A stretch of 64,000 nt of DNA from UBA1046 sp012511325 (GCA_050951925.1 JBMNJZ010000001.1:186001-250000); one strand, 5' to 3'; shown: positions 52,150 to 62,088, counted from the first letter of the stretch. Notes: generated by a model from the sequence alone, not told the origin. Made by a program: numbers and translations.

Positions 52150-54861
52150 CTACGCTTCAGGCTCAGTTCCCGCCTCAGTCGCAGAGTCCGCGGCTTCATC
52201 TGGGACAGATCCCCCGGCTGCAGCATCTTCCGATTCGGTCACAGTCGCGTCCACTTCCTCCGCTTCCGCCTCCGGCTCCGCCCGCTGATTGAGGCGGCGG
52301 ACGACAATCTTATCGTCTTCGACATCGACTTCGGCCACATCGCCGGATTGAACCACGCCATCCAGCAGAGCTTCGGAGAAATTATCCTCGACCACGGACT
52401 GGATCAGACGGCGCAGCGGCCTGGCTCCGTACTCGGGCTTATAGCCATTTGCAGCCAGCCACTTGCGGGCAGCCGGTGTAATCTCGGTGCGAATGCCCAA
52501 ATCGGCGATTCTGGCGACCAGATTGGCCAGCATCAGATCCACAATCTTCTCCATGGCGTCTTGATCCAGCATATGGAAGAAGACGATACTGTCCACGCGG
52601 TTGATAAACTCCGGCTGGAAGGTCTTGCGCATTTCATCCAGCACCAGTTCCTTAGCTTCCTCGTAGGTCTTGCCGCCGTACACAGGCTCAGCTTGCTGCT
52701 CCGCCTCGTTTCCATCCTCCGCCGCCATGCCGAAGCCGATCCGGCGACCGGCCGAGGTCGTAAGCAGGCGGGCCCCGATATTCGAAGTCATGATCACGAT
52801 CGTATTCCTGAAGTTGACGGTGCGCCCCTGACTGTCGGTCAGGCGCCCGTCCTCCAGAATCTGGAGCAGAGCATTGAAAACATCGGGATGCGCTTTCTCG
52901 ATCTCGTCGAACAAAATCACCGAGTAGGGCTGGCGGCGGACTTTCTCCGTCAGCTGGCCGCCCTCTTCGTAACCGACATAGCCGGGCGGCGAGCCGATCA
53001 GCTTCGAGACATCGAATTTCTCCATATACTCGGACATGTCCAGCCTGATCATGGCATTCTCCGAGCCGAACATCACTTCCGCCAGCACCTTTGCCAGCTC
53101 CGTCTTGCCGACGCCGGTCGTACCGAGGAAGATAAAACTTCCCGTCGGACGATTCGGATCTTTCAGACCCAGACGCCCGCGCCTGATGGCTTTTGCCACT
53201 TCCGTGACAGCCTCCTGCTGGCCGATCACTCTCTTGCCCAGCTCGGCTTCGAGATTCCTGAGCTTCTCCTGCTCGGTCTCCGTCAGTCTGGTAACCGGAA
53301 TCTTAGTCCAGCTGGACACGATACCGGCGATCAGATCACCGTGCAGCACCGGCCAGTCTTTGCGCTCTGAGGCAGCAGGCTTGGACTTGAGCGCCTCTAA
53401 TTGCTCCTTCAGCTTATCCTCGCGCTCTTTCAGCTCGGCGGCTGCTTCAAAATTCTCAGCGTCGACGGCTTTCTGCTTCTCTTCCAGCACTTGCATCAGT
53501 TCGCTCTCGCTCTGCTTCAGCTGCGACAGATCGGGAGAATGGCTGAGTCTCAATTTGGCTGCGGCCTCGTCGATCAGATCGATCGCCTTATCCGGCAGGA
53601 AACGATCCTGGATATAACGGGTCGAAAGCTTTACCGCCTCTTCGATCGCCTCATCCGAGATTCTGACCTGGTGATGATCCTCATAATGAGGTCTCAGCCC
53701 CAAAAGAATCTGGACAGCATCTTCCTCACTGGGCTCTTCAACTATAATCGGCTGGAAACGTCTCTCCAACGCGGCATCTTTCTCAATATGTTTTCTGTAT
53801 TCGTCAATGGTGGTCGCGCCGATCACCTGCATTTCGCCTCTGGCCAGCATCGGCTTGAGAATATTGGAAGCATCGATTGAGCCCTCCGAGGCTCCCGCGC
53901 CCACAATGGTATGGAGCTCGTCAATAAAGAGAATGATATCTCCCTCGGCAATCGCTTCGTCAATGCCTTTCTTCAGACGATCTTCGAACTCGCCCCGGTA
54001 CTTGGCACCCGCCAGCATACCGGTCAGATCGAGCGACACCAGCCGCTTGCCCTGCAGCAGCGACGGTACATCACCACTGACTATCTTCTGCGCTATGCCC
54101 TCAGCGATCGCTGTCTTGCCCACTCCCGGCTCACCGATCAGAACCGGGTTATTCTTAGTCCGGCGGCAGAGAATCTGCTCAGCGCGAATAATCTCTTCAT
54201 TGCGGCCGATAATGGGATCGAACTTGCCTTCCCGGGCCATCGCTGTCAGATCGCGGCTGAACTTGTCCAGCGTCGGCGTCTTGCTGCGTCCACCCTGGCC
54301 GGATACTGCGCCAGCCGTACCCGCACCGGCCATACCGCCGCCGGCTCCTGGCATAGCGCTGCCTGCCGCTTCGGCTTCGGACTCCGGCGACAGAGGCTCT
54401 TCGCGAGTCGCCAGAATCTGGCTCACCGCCTGATAGAGCTCGCGGCTGGAAATCCCGGCAGCCTGCATAATGCGCACAGCCACACTCTGCCCCTCGCGCA
54501 AAACCCCCAGCAGCAGATATTCCGGTTCGATCACATTGGATCTTCGGGCCTGAGCCTCCCGCGCCGCCAGATTGATCACCTGTTTTGTGCGCGGTGTCAT
54601 CATATTGATCAGCATATTGCCGTCCAGATCCTCCGGCGTTTCCTGCTCCACCGGCTCGCGCTGCGCCAGACTGGTCAGATTATTATCCACCAGCTCCGAA
54701 GTCAGGCCCGCCTCATTCAATAGCGAAGCCGCCAGACCGCCTTCCTCGAGAATACCGGCCAGCAAATGCTCCGAGCCGATATAATCCAACTGGTAAGACT
54801 TGGCTTTCTGCCAGGCAAAACCCAGCACGGTTCCTGCTCTCCTTGAAAATCTTATCATCAT
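52150..54861 (-). CDS. clpC: ATP-dependent Clp protease ATPase subunit ClpC
   Basis: A Hsp100 unfoldase feeding ClpP and recognising arginine-phosphorylated proteins. In order: Clp N domain (1-145, two repeats), a Gly/Ala-rich linker (~165-195), AAA+ domain 1 with GEPGVGKT at 243-250, the UVR-like middle coiled coil (LEEKQKAVDAENFEAAAELKE), and AAA+ domain 2 with GTTGVGKTELAK and the ClpP-binding region. At 903 residues it exceeds the usual 810-850; the last ~50 residues are an acidic Ala/Glu-rich tail. It is the last gene of the ctsR operon, 150 bp after mcsB. Confidence 0.95.
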   Translation of the reverse strand: MMIRFSRRAGTVLGFAWQKAKSYQLDYIGSEHLLAGILEEGGLAASLLNEAGLTSELVDNNLTSLAQREPVEQETPEDLDGNMLINMMTPRTKQVINLAAREAQARRSNVIEPEYLLLGVLREGQSVAVRIMQAAGISSRELYQAVSQILATREEPLSPESEAEAAGSAMPGAGGGMAGAGTAGAVSGQGGRSKTPTLDKFSRDLTAMAREGKFDPIIGRNEEIIRAEQILCRRTKNNPVLIGEPGVGKTAIAEGIAQKIVSGDVPSLLQGKRLVSLDLTGMLAGAKYRGEFEDRLKKGIDEAIAEGDIILFIDELHTIVGAGASEGSIDASNILKPMLARGEMQVIGATTIDEYRKHIEKDAALERRFQPIIVEEPSEEDAVQILLGLRPHYEDHHQVRISDEAIEEAVKLSTRYIQDRFLPDKAIDLIDEAAAKLRLSHSPDLSQLKQSESELMQVLEEKQKAVDAENFEAAAELKEREDKLKEQLEALKSKPAASERKDWPVLHGDLIAGIVSSWTKIPVTRLTETEQEKLRNLEAELGKRVIGQQEAVTEVAKAIRRGRLGLKDPNRPTGSFIFLGTTGVGKTELAKVLAEVMFGSENAMIRLDMSEYMEKFDVSKLIGSPPGYVGYEEGGQLTEKVRRQPYSVILFDEIEKAHPDVFNALLQILEDGRLTDSQGRTVNFRNTIVIMTSNIGARLLTTSAGRRIGFGMAAEDGNEAEQQAEPVYGGKTYEEAKELVLDEMRKTFQPEFINRVDSIVFFHMLDQDAMEKIVDLMLANLVARIADLGIRTEITPAARKWLAANGYKPEYGARPLRRLIQSVVEDNFSEALLDGVVQSGDVAEVDVEDDKIVVRRLNQRAEPEAEAEEVDATVTESEDAAAGGSVPDEAADSATEAGTEPEA

Positions 54862-55011
54862 CTATCTATTCCTACCCTTTCCTGACAATTTTTATAACGA
54901 AGGCGCTCCCCTCTCAGACCTCCACCCGGTCGGGCAACCGGCGCTTACCGATTGTCGTCCCTGATGCGGTCCGCAGGACTGCCATTATTATCATTAAGTC
55001 AAATACTGCCG

Positions 55012-56058
55012 TTATTTCGTCTGACGCTTTGCGCCCAGCAACTCATCCCGGATCAATCGCGCTCTGACCTGATCTCTCTCCGCGGCCGACAGCGGCTTGC
55101 CACTGAGTTGCTGCAGACTGGCCGGGCCGATATTGGCATCGAGACGGTTCAACGAAATCAGCGGTATATGCTCGATAATCCCCAAACCGATTCCCAATCT
55201 CAGCTCAGCCAAAAGACCGCAGGCCTCCTCACAGCTGATGCGCCTGGCATTCTCCAAAATGCCCTTGGCCCGCCAGACCTGATCTTCCAGACCGGCGCTA
55301 TCCGCCCGTTGCAGCTGCTGTCTGGCTTCCTGTTCTTTCTGGATCAAATCTTTGACCAGATGATTGAGATCTTGCAAAATCTCACTCTCCGCCAGCCCCA
55401 GCGTCATCTGATTGGAGATCTGGACCCGGTAGCCTTCGACTTTGCTGCCTTCACCGCTGCTGCCGCGAACGGCGTAGCCGGCCTTGCCCAGAATATCTGT
55501 CAGATATCTGATCTGCTCCGTGCGGATCAATCCCGGCAAAAACAGCATGGCCGATGCTCTGAGACCGGTACCGGTATTGGTCGGACAGGCTGTCAGAAAA
55601 CCGAATTGATCATCCCAGGCCAAAGGCAGTTTCTCCTCCAGCTTACAGGTCAGATCCGCCGCTAACCGATAGGCTTGCTCCAGATCAAGCCCGGCGCGCA
55701 TGGCCTGAATGCGCAGATGATCTTCCTCCAGAATCATCATGCTGAGACTTTCGTCCTTGCTGATAATCAGCGTCTTGTTTAAGCCCGGCTCCAACATCCG
55801 CCTGGACAGCAAGTGCTTCTCAGCCAGCGCCAGACGCTGCATATCCTCCAGTTCCGCCAGCCTGACGATATTCCAGTCCGCCCGGGACCGGCTGGGATAG
55901 AGGCCAAGAAAGCAATCCTCGATCCGCTTCTCTACTTCCGCCGCCTGTTCCGGGTTCAGCCGGTTGGGGAAGGGCAGCTCCTGCAGATTGCGGGCGATTC
56001 TGACGCGGCTGGACAATACAATATTTTCCTGAGGTCCCGCTTCAATATACCAAGCCAT
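55012..56058 (-). CDS. mcsB: Protein-arginine kinase McsB
   Basis: A phosphagen-kinase-fold enzyme that marks misfolded proteins, and CtsR, by arginine phosphorylation. The nucleotide-binding strand VLSSRVRIARNL (14-25), FGFLTACPTNTGTGLRASAML (the active-site Cys region) and RGSSGEGSKVEGYRVQISNQM are present. 348 residues is normal. It lies 17 bp after mcsA and works with it. Confidence 0.94.
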   Translation of the reverse strand: MAWYIEAGPQENIVLSSRVRIARNLQELPFPNRLNPEQAAEVEKRIEDCFLGLYPSRSRADWNIVRLAELEDMQRLALAEKHLLSRRMLEPGLNKTLIISKDESLSMMILEEDHLRIQAMRAGLDLEQAYRLAADLTCKLEEKLPLAWDDQFGFLTACPTNTGTGLRASAMLFLPGLIRTEQIRYLTDILGKAGYAVRGSSGEGSKVEGYRVQISNQMTLGLAESEILQDLNHLVKDLIQKEQEARQQLQRADSAGLEDQVWRAKGILENARRISCEEACGLLAELRLGIGLGIIEHIPLISLNRLDANIGPASLQQLSGKPLSAAERDQVRARLIRDELLGAKRQTK

Positions 56059-56075
56059 AATTATCTCCTAAACAA

Positions 56076-56735
56076 CTAATCCGCCTGCGGCTGCTCCGCC
56101 GCCGGCTCCTGTCCGTCTTGCCCCGGTACCGGCGGTGACTCTGCGTCCTTAGCCTTATTCTCCGTAGCTTTGATCTGATCGCGCAGATCGGCAGCCAGTG
56201 TATAATCTTCGTCCTGAATCGCCTCTGCCAGCTGCGAGCGCAGTATGCTCAGCCGATCCGCCGATTCCGGCTCCGCAGCGGATGGTGTCCCGGCACAGCG
56301 CGCCGAGCGACCCGGCGGCGCCTTCGTCACGGCTGGGGACTGATCAGCTTGTCCCGGCAAATGGCCGACATGCCTGGTGTCCCTCTGGACACGTTTCAGC
56401 ACCTGCTCCAACCAGGGGCGGAAAGTCTCGTAGCAGTGGCCGCAGCCGAGCAGACCCGTAGTGCGGAAATCCTGATAACTCTGACCGCAATGGGAGCAAT
56501 GCCTGACCGGTTCCGCCTGCCTGCCGGCTTCCGATCCGAATAGCGCTGTGCCGATCAGATTAGGGCCGGACCAGCCGTGACTGAAAAAGGAGTCAAACAG
56601 GGGCGGGAAGGCACCGCTGCCGGGCTGCATCTTGGCAGCGCAGGCCGGGCAGAGATTGAGATCAGTAGTCTCATTATTGCGCGTTAGGCGCATCTGTATA
56701 TTTGCTTCATTGATATGACAATGGTCACAGAGCAT
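56076..56735 (-). CDS. mcsA: McsA, activator of McsB
   Basis: Two zinc modules, CDHC ... CPAC (3-36) and CSHC ... CGHC (about 81-101), are followed by a disordered linker and a C-terminal UVR domain (LRSQLAEAIQDEDYTLAADLRDQI, ~166-190). McsA switches McsB on and senses stress. The linker (TKAPPGRSARCAGTPSAAEP) and Pro/Gln-rich tail are longer than in B. subtilis. It lies 13 bp after ctsR. Confidence 0.92.
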   Translation of the reverse strand: MLCDHCHINEANIQMRLTRNNETTDLNLCPACAAKMQPGSGAFPPLFDSFFSHGWSGPNLIGTALFGSEAGRQAEPVRHCSHCGQSYQDFRTTGLLGCGHCYETFRPWLEQVLKRVQRDTRHVGHLPGQADQSPAVTKAPPGRSARCAGTPSAAEPESADRLSILRSQLAEAIQDEDYTLAADLRDQIKATENKAKDAESPPVPGQDGQEPAAEQPQAD

Positions 56736-56748
56736 AATTTTTCCTCCC

Positions 56749-57213
56749 TTAGATCAATGTGGCCAAAGCGGCCAGCATATTGCGCAAAATCCGGCAGCGC
56801 AGCTGATCGGCCAGCCGGCGGTCTATATCTGCGAAGACCTGATCCGCCATCGCCGCTCTGAAGATCTCAGCAATCTCCTCCTCCAGCAGACCGGAACGCC
56901 GTAGATTGGCAATGATCTGGTAGGCTTCCTGCTGCGAGAGATAGTCCGGCATCTCCTTGATCAGATGCCACAGAGCTTGCGCCGCTGTCGAGGTGCTGAT
57001 CCGCTTGATTGTGATCGAACCGCCGCCGCCGCGCCTACTCTCCACGACATAGCCGTGGCTGTTGGAGAAACGGGTGGTCAGCACATAGCTGATCTGCGAA
57101 GGCACGACTCGGATTTCTTGCGCCAGCTTATTGCGGGAAATCTCGACAATGCCGTCATGTTGATCCAAAAGCTCGTCAATCATGCGTTCGATCCGGTCAC
57201 TGATATTGGACAT
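56749..57213 (-). CDS. ctsR: Transcriptional repressor CtsR
   Basis: The class III heat-shock repressor. SNISDRIERMIDELLDQHDGIVEI (2-25) and a winged helix with SHGYVVESRRGGGGSITIKR (about 51-70; the wing contains the thermosensing glycine-rich RGGGG loop). It autoregulates; a matching box overlaps the predicted transcription start upstream. Confidence 0.94.
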   Translation of the reverse strand: MSNISDRIERMIDELLDQHDGIVEISRNKLAQEIRVVPSQISYVLTTRFSNSHGYVVESRRGGGGSITIKRISTSTAAQALWHLIKEMPDYLSQQEAYQIIANLRRSGLLEEEIAEIFRAAMADQVFADIDRRLADQLRCRILRNMLAALATLI

Positions 57214-57252
57214 TTTCTCACCTGCACTTTTTCTTAGACTTAAAGCTTTGAC

Positions 57253-57304
57253 TTTGACTTTCTTTGTCCTTCGATAGCTTAACAGGTTCTGCCGAGAGAG
57301 TCAA
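57253..57304 (-). promoter_or_regulatory. ctsR operon promoter with CtsR box
   Basis: On the minus strand TTGACT (57304-57299) and TAAGCT (57281-57276) lie 17 bp apart. The heptads GGACAAA-GAA-AGTCAAA (57269-57253) match the CtsR consensus (RGTCAAA-NAN-RGTCAAA) with one mismatch and cover the expected start site, as needed for repression. Confidence 0.72.
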
Positions 57305-57419
57305 GCACCATTTTTAGAATTTTAAGGGGAATATTTATCTAAGCTGGCAAAGGCAAGAAACCGAGGGGGCACTGCGCATAATCCTCAGTTCCGTTCAGCC
57401 TGCTGCGAATCGTCTGTAT

Positions 57420-57785
57420 CTATTCAGCCGTGAGTTTGCGGGTGGCGACAAGATTGATGCCGGTTCCGGCCACATTCGGCATAATTACTTCACCGACAGC
57501 GATCGGCGGACGGACTACGATTTCTCTGATCGCCGCCATCACCGCCGGAATTTGCTCTTTGGGAACCGGTTCCTCGGTCTTGACCGGCAGACGGCGCAGT
57601 CTGCCGCTCTCCACACCAACAGTGCCAGTGACCGTGCGCAGCGGGCGCTGCAGTTCCTCTCTGCCATAATCGACCCCATTGGGGCATTGATTGCCTGTGA
57701 CAAAATACGTTTCCGGATGAACCCTGAGCTGGCAGCCGCGCGGGCATAGTGTACAGATAACTTGAACTAATTCCATTGCCTTCAC
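57420..57785 (-). CDS. DUF1667 protein with N-terminal cysteine motif
   Basis: A 121-residue DUF1667 protein: VICTLCPRGCQLRV (CxxCxxxC), GNQCPNGVDYGREE, LRTVTGTVGVESG, VGEVIMPNVAGTGINLVATR. The cysteines resemble an Fe-S or molybdopterin-oxidoreductase-like module. Members are nearly always encoded beside GlpA-like and FAD-disulfide-type flavoproteins, as here (33 bp after the fused flavoprotein), suggesting one redox complex. Start is GTG 57785 or ATG 57779; neither is decisive. Confidence 0.85.
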   Translation of the reverse strand: MKAMELVQVICTLCPRGCQLRVHPETYFVTGNQCPNGVDYGREELQRPLRTVTGTVGVESGRLRRLPVKTEEPVPKEQIPAVMAAIREIVVRPPIAVGEVIMPNVAGTGINLVATRKLTAE

Positions 57786-57817
57786 TTATCCTCAGAATTG
57801 GTATATTAATATATTAA

Positions 57818-60787
57818 TTATACTACTTCCTGAACGACCTGGACGGTCACATCGCCGTCTATCCGGCGCACCAGAGCTTCCGGAATCCGCAGCTGCTCCA
57901 TCTCGCCCGGCAGCATAAAATCGCGCTTGAAGCTGGCTATCACCCGATCACCCACGTTCAACTGAATCTTGTAGTCGCCATCAAATATCCGATCAACCCG
58001 GAAATGACAGAGCAAAGTACCGGTTGAGCCGGTACGCAGCCGCTGGGGAACAATATAGGACAAGCCGCTGCCGGCATTAATCTCATAATATTCTTTGCTG
58101 TCGGGCGCAGCCGCGCCGACAGCATCTTGAGCGGAAGCATCCTGCTCAAATGCGGCAGCTTTCGCTCTCAAAACAAAATCCGCCGCGGCACTGCCGGCCC
58201 GCTCAGCCTCTTCTGTCACAAAATCGACCAGATCATGCACCTGCACCACATTGCCGCAGGCGAAAATACCGGGCACACTGGTTTCCATATCCGCAAATAC
58301 CAGTGGCCCCTTAGTGCGCTCATCAAGCTGAACACCGGCGGACTTGCTCAGCTCATTTTCCGGGATCAATCCGACTGAAAGCAAGACCGTATCGGCCTCA
58401 AAAATCTGCTCCGTGCCCGGGATCGGCTGCCTGTTCTCGTCCACGGCCATTACTACCACCGCTTCCACCCGCTCCCGGCCGCGGATCTCAGTAATCGTAC
58501 TGGAGAGCAGCAACGGAATCTCATAGTCCGCCAGACATTGCACAAGATTGCGCGTCAGCCCGCCCGAATAAGGCATGATCTCCACACAGGCCAGAACCTT
58601 CGCTCCTTCGAGCACCATCCGGCGCGCCATAATCAGACCGATATCGCCCGACCCCAGCACAACCACTCTTTTGCCGACCAGATAACCCTCCAGATTGACA
58701 TAGCGCTGAGCCGTACCGGCAGTAAGAATACCCGCCGGCCTTGTACCGGCAATTCCGATCGGCCCGCGGGTGCGCTCCCGGCAGCCCATAGCCAAAACAA
58801 TGCTCCGGCCCGCAACCCGCCGCCAACCATGATCACGGCTGATCATTTGCACTGTGCGATCCGCGCCGATATCCAGCACCATAGTATCAAGAGCCAGCTC
58901 GATATCCCGGCCGGCCAATTGCTCAATAAAGCGTTGGGCGTACTCGGGTCCTGTCAATTCCTCCCGGAAAAAATGCAAACCAAAGCCATTGTGAACACAT
59001 TGGTTGAGGATACCGCCCAACTCCGTATCCCTTTCTACCAGCAAAATGCGCGACAGTCCTCGCCGCCTGGCCGCCAGCGCCGCCGCCAGACCGGCCGGAC
59101 CTCCGCCTACTACCACAAGATCATATTCCGCCTCATCAAGTAACCGGCCGGATTCAATCCGAGCTGTCTTTGACGAAGGCGTCATGCAATCCATTCTGTT
59201 ACTGTGATCATTGCCTTTCGCATCAAGTCCGCTTTCCGTTCCCACAGTGCCCTCTGCCGACACTGCTGCAGTCAGCTCCGGTTCCGGAGTGCCGGCCATC
59301 CTGTCCGACAAAATCTTGCTGTTTGGGCGGTCCAGGATCACCTCTGTGGCCGGAATACCTAACTCACGGCTGATGATTTCCAGTACCCTGGGACCGCAAA
59401 AGCCGCTCTGACAGCGACCCAGACCGGCCTCGGTGCGCCGTTTGACACCATCTAAAGAAAGTGCCGGAACAGGACTATGCAAAGCCGCCACAATTTCACC
59501 CTCGCTGACCGTCTCGCAGCGGCAGATAATTCGCCCGTACAGAGGCTCTCCGGCAATCAGCTCTTGCCGTTCCGAAGGCGTAAGCTCAGTCAGGCGGTTC
59601 CGTTTACGGACCGGTTGCCAGTCGCGGCGCTCAAAATCTTCCCGCAATGTCTCTTGCAATAGTTCAACCACCATCGTTGCGATCGCCGGAGCTGATGACA
59701 ACCCGGGAGAGCGGATACCGGCGGCATCAATCCAGCCGGGTTTGACCTCACCGATAATGAAGTCCTCTACCGTGCTATTCGCTCTGATACCTGCGAAGCT
59801 GCGGATATTGTCCCCGAACCGCAGACCGGGAAGAGACCGCCTGGCACCGGCTTGCACCTCAGCCAGCGCCTCTCTGCTCGTTCCTGTATCCGAGCGGGAA
59901 TCCTGATAATGAGAATTGGGACCCACCAGAATATTGCCAGTGACCATCTGGGAAACAACAATACCTTTGCCTCTATGATCCGGACACTGAAAAATAATTC
60001 TCTCTACTTTGCCCGATGTGTCGCGGTCAAGCAGAAAATACTCGCCCCGGCAAGGCCTGATCTTAAAACTCTCGGCAGCAATCAGATTGTGCACCAGATC
60101 AGCATAGACACCGGCGGCATTGACCACCGCCCGCACCCTGATTTCCCGGTTCTGCCCGGCACAGTCAGGGAAAAATTCCGCCGTCGGGCGCAACTGCAAA
60201 GCAAATCCGCCTCCGGGCAGGCTCTCAGCCGCATGCAATTCAGTGCTGCGCAATAGTTCACAGCCGCCTTTGACCGCAGTCTCCGCCAAAGCCAGACAGA
60301 GCTGCCAGGGGACAATTACTCCTGCCGACGGCGCCCAGAGCGAACCGCAGATCTCAGGCGCCAGTTGCGGTTCCAGCTTTAAAGTCTGATCCCTGTCCAA
60401 CAATCGCAGACCCGGTACCCCGTTATCCCGGCCCCGTTGATAAAGATCATGCAATATCTCCCGGTCACTTTCATCAAAGCCGATAACCAAAGAACCGCAA
60501 TTCTTATAAGGTACGTCCAATCTGGAGCACAGCTCGGGAATACGGGCGGCGCCGGCGACATTGAGCTTGGCCATCAGTGTGTGGGGCAAAGGATCATAGC
60601 CGGCATGAATAATGGCGGAATTGGCCCTGCTCGTGCCCATAGACACATCATTCTCGCGTTCGATCAGAACAGTTCTCAGCTGAAAAAAAGACAATTCATA
60701 CGCCACCGCGGTACCCACCACGCCGGCGCCGATAATGGCAATATCGTAGTCGTATCCGGTCTTGCGAGCCGAGTCACAAATCAGCAT
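57818..60787 (-). CDS. Fused double flavoprotein: GlpA-like plus FAD disulfide-type reductase
   Basis: Residues 1-~490 are a GlpA/GlpO-like FAD oxidoreductase (IIGAGVVGTAVAYE at 18-31, GSLWAPSAGVIVP) with a BFD-like [2Fe-2S] module (C422, C424, C459, C464). A ~55-residue linker leads to ~554-960, a second FAD/NAD-type oxidoreductase (DLVVVGGGPAGLAAA at 556-570; VVVLGSGDIGLIMARRM; GIFACGNVVQVHDLVDFVTEE). In most Firmicutes these are two separate genes followed by DUF1667; here they are one chain with a continuous frame, and DUF1667 follows. Likely substrate is glycerol-3-phosphate or a related compound; not proven. Confidence 0.87.
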   Translation of the reverse strand: MLICDSARKTGYDYDIAIIGAGVVGTAVAYELSFFQLRTVLIERENDVSMGTSRANSAIIHAGYDPLPHTLMAKLNVAGAARIPELCSRLDVPYKNCGSLVIGFDESDREILHDLYQRGRDNGVPGLRLLDRDQTLKLEPQLAPEICGSLWAPSAGVIVPWQLCLALAETAVKGGCELLRSTELHAAESLPGGGFALQLRPTAEFFPDCAGQNREIRVRAVVNAAGVYADLVHNLIAAESFKIRPCRGEYFLLDRDTSGKVERIIFQCPDHRGKGIVVSQMVTGNILVGPNSHYQDSRSDTGTSREALAEVQAGARRSLPGLRFGDNIRSFAGIRANSTVEDFIIGEVKPGWIDAAGIRSPGLSSAPAIATMVVELLQETLREDFERRDWQPVRKRNRLTELTPSERQELIAGEPLYGRIICRCETVSEGEIVAALHSPVPALSLDGVKRRTEAGLGRCQSGFCGPRVLEIISRELGIPATEVILDRPNSKILSDRMAGTPEPELTAAVSAEGTVGTESGLDAKGNDHSNRMDCMTPSSKTARIESGRLLDEAEYDLVVVGGGPAGLAAALAARRRGLSRILLVERDTELGGILNQCVHNGFGLHFFREELTGPEYAQRFIEQLAGRDIELALDTMVLDIGADRTVQMISRDHGWRRVAGRSIVLAMGCRERTRGPIGIAGTRPAGILTAGTAQRYVNLEGYLVGKRVVVLGSGDIGLIMARRMVLEGAKVLACVEIMPYSGGLTRNLVQCLADYEIPLLLSSTITEIRGRERVEAVVVMAVDENRQPIPGTEQIFEADTVLLSVGLIPENELSKSAGVQLDERTKGPLVFADMETSVPGIFACGNVVQVHDLVDFVTEEAERAGSAAADFVLRAKAAAFEQDASAQDAVGAAAPDSKEYYEINAGSGLSYIVPQRLRTGSTGTLLCHFRVDRIFDGDYKIQLNVGDRVIASFKRDFMLPGEMEQLRIPEALVRRIDGDVTVQVVQEVV

Positions 60788-60801
60788 TGCTTGTATTGCG
60801 C

Positions 60802-62088
60802 CTAATTAAAAAGAAAATCACTGATCTGCTTGACAGTCGGTCCTACGGAATATGACCACATCTCGTGTCCGTTTTTATTATAGTATTTGCGTCTATTGGA
60901 CAAACTGGGCGCCAATAATTCGTTGCGCCCGTAGCTGAGATAGGTACCCGCTTTAGACAAAATACGGGTTATCTCGCCATGGCTGATATTGGTGCCGACA
61001 TTGGGCAAAATGGCATTGACGAACGCATTGATCGTAGAAGCGCTGCTGCCGCGCAGCTTGTTCAACACCGCGTTGATAACCCGGCGTTGGCGGGCTGCGC
61101 GTTGGCTATCCGAGTCTATACGGCGGATTCGGGCATAAGACAGTGCTTGCGATCCGTTGAGATTATACCTGCCTGCCCCGGGCAAACCGACAATTTTGGC
61201 CTCGGCATCAGTCAGGCTGATATTAACGCCGCCCAAAGTATTAATACATTTCATAAAAGCTCTGAAGTTAAAAACGACATAGCCGTCAATTTTGAAACGG
61301 AAATTATGCTCAATTGTTTTTTTGAGCAGATTCGGCCCGCCGTAGGCATAGGAATGATTAAGATTGTCTATGCCGCGGCCGGGAATATCGACTGCAGTAC
61401 CTCTATAGAGAGATAGCAAGTTCACTTTCTTGGTATTGGTATTGAGGGAAACAACAATCATAGCGTCAGATCGACCGCGGAAATTATTGGCGGCGGTATC
61501 GACACCAATTACCAGATAATTTTTGACCCCGGCTTTGCTGCCAATCGGCTTGCCGGAAACTTGCAGTTGTTTTTCAGTGGCCTCAGCGTCGCCCTCGCCA
61601 TCATCTGTGCCGTTGACAGGGTCTGTCTCTACCTCCTCAGCAGAGAAATCTTTGAGGAAAGCGTCCATCTCAGACTGCAGCGCAGCTTCTATTTCCTCTG
61701 CCGACGGATCCGGTTCACCGGTCTCTACGTCCAATTCATCCGGCGACCAGCTTGGATCGCCTTGGAATATCTCCTCCGGCTCTTTCATCAGATTTAGTCT
61801 GCTTTTGTAATAGATACCGGCGCCGGCGATCAGCACAATTAAAACACCCAGGATAATCGCTAAAGCACGCATTGACAGTCTGCGCGAATCTCCGAATGAA
61901 GATTTTTTACGCTGGGGATTCTTGTTGGGACGAGAGGCGGGGGCTTCGGCCTGTGCCTGCGTCAGCTGTGCAGATCTGATTTTATTGTTGCCATCATCGG
62001 CTGCCGATCGTTGCGGGAAATCTACTTTTTTCGCTTCAGGCCTGCTTTTCGCCGGTACAGGCTGTTGTTGATCATAATTAATCTTCAT
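60802..62088 (-). CDS. LytR-CpsA-Psr (LCP) family cell-wall ligase
   Basis: An enzyme that attaches wall polymers to peptidoglycan outside the cell. A disordered basic cytoplasmic N-terminus (1-70), one membrane helix (73-91), an acidic extracellular linker, and the LCP domain (about 190-395): NYLVIGVDTAANNFRGRSDAMIV, VNLLSLYRGTAVDIPG (usually SIPRDT), YAYGGPNLLKKTIEHNF, YARIRRIDSDSQRAARQRRVI. The R-D pair of the RDT motif is changed to YRGT. It ends 14 bp before the fused flavoprotein starts. Confidence 0.88.
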   Translation of the reverse strand: MKINYDQQQPVPAKSRPEAKKVDFPQRSAADDGNNKIRSAQLTQAQAEAPASRPNKNPQRKKSSFGDSRRLSMRALAIILGVLIVLIAGAGIYYKSRLNLMKEPEEIFQGDPSWSPDELDVETGEPDPSAEEIEAALQSEMDAFLKDFSAEEVETDPVNGTDDGEGDAEATEKQLQVSGKPIGSKAGVKNYLVIGVDTAANNFRGRSDAMIVVSLNTNTKKVNLLSLYRGTAVDIPGRGIDNLNHSYAYGGPNLLKKTIEHNFRFKIDGYVVFNFRAFMKCINTLGGVNISLTDAEAKIVGLPGAGRYNLNGSQALSYARIRRIDSDSQRAARQRRVINAVLNKLRGSSASTINAFVNAILPNVGTNISHGEITRILSKAGTYLSYGRNELLAPSLSNRRKYYNKNGHEMWSYSVGPTVKQISDFLFN

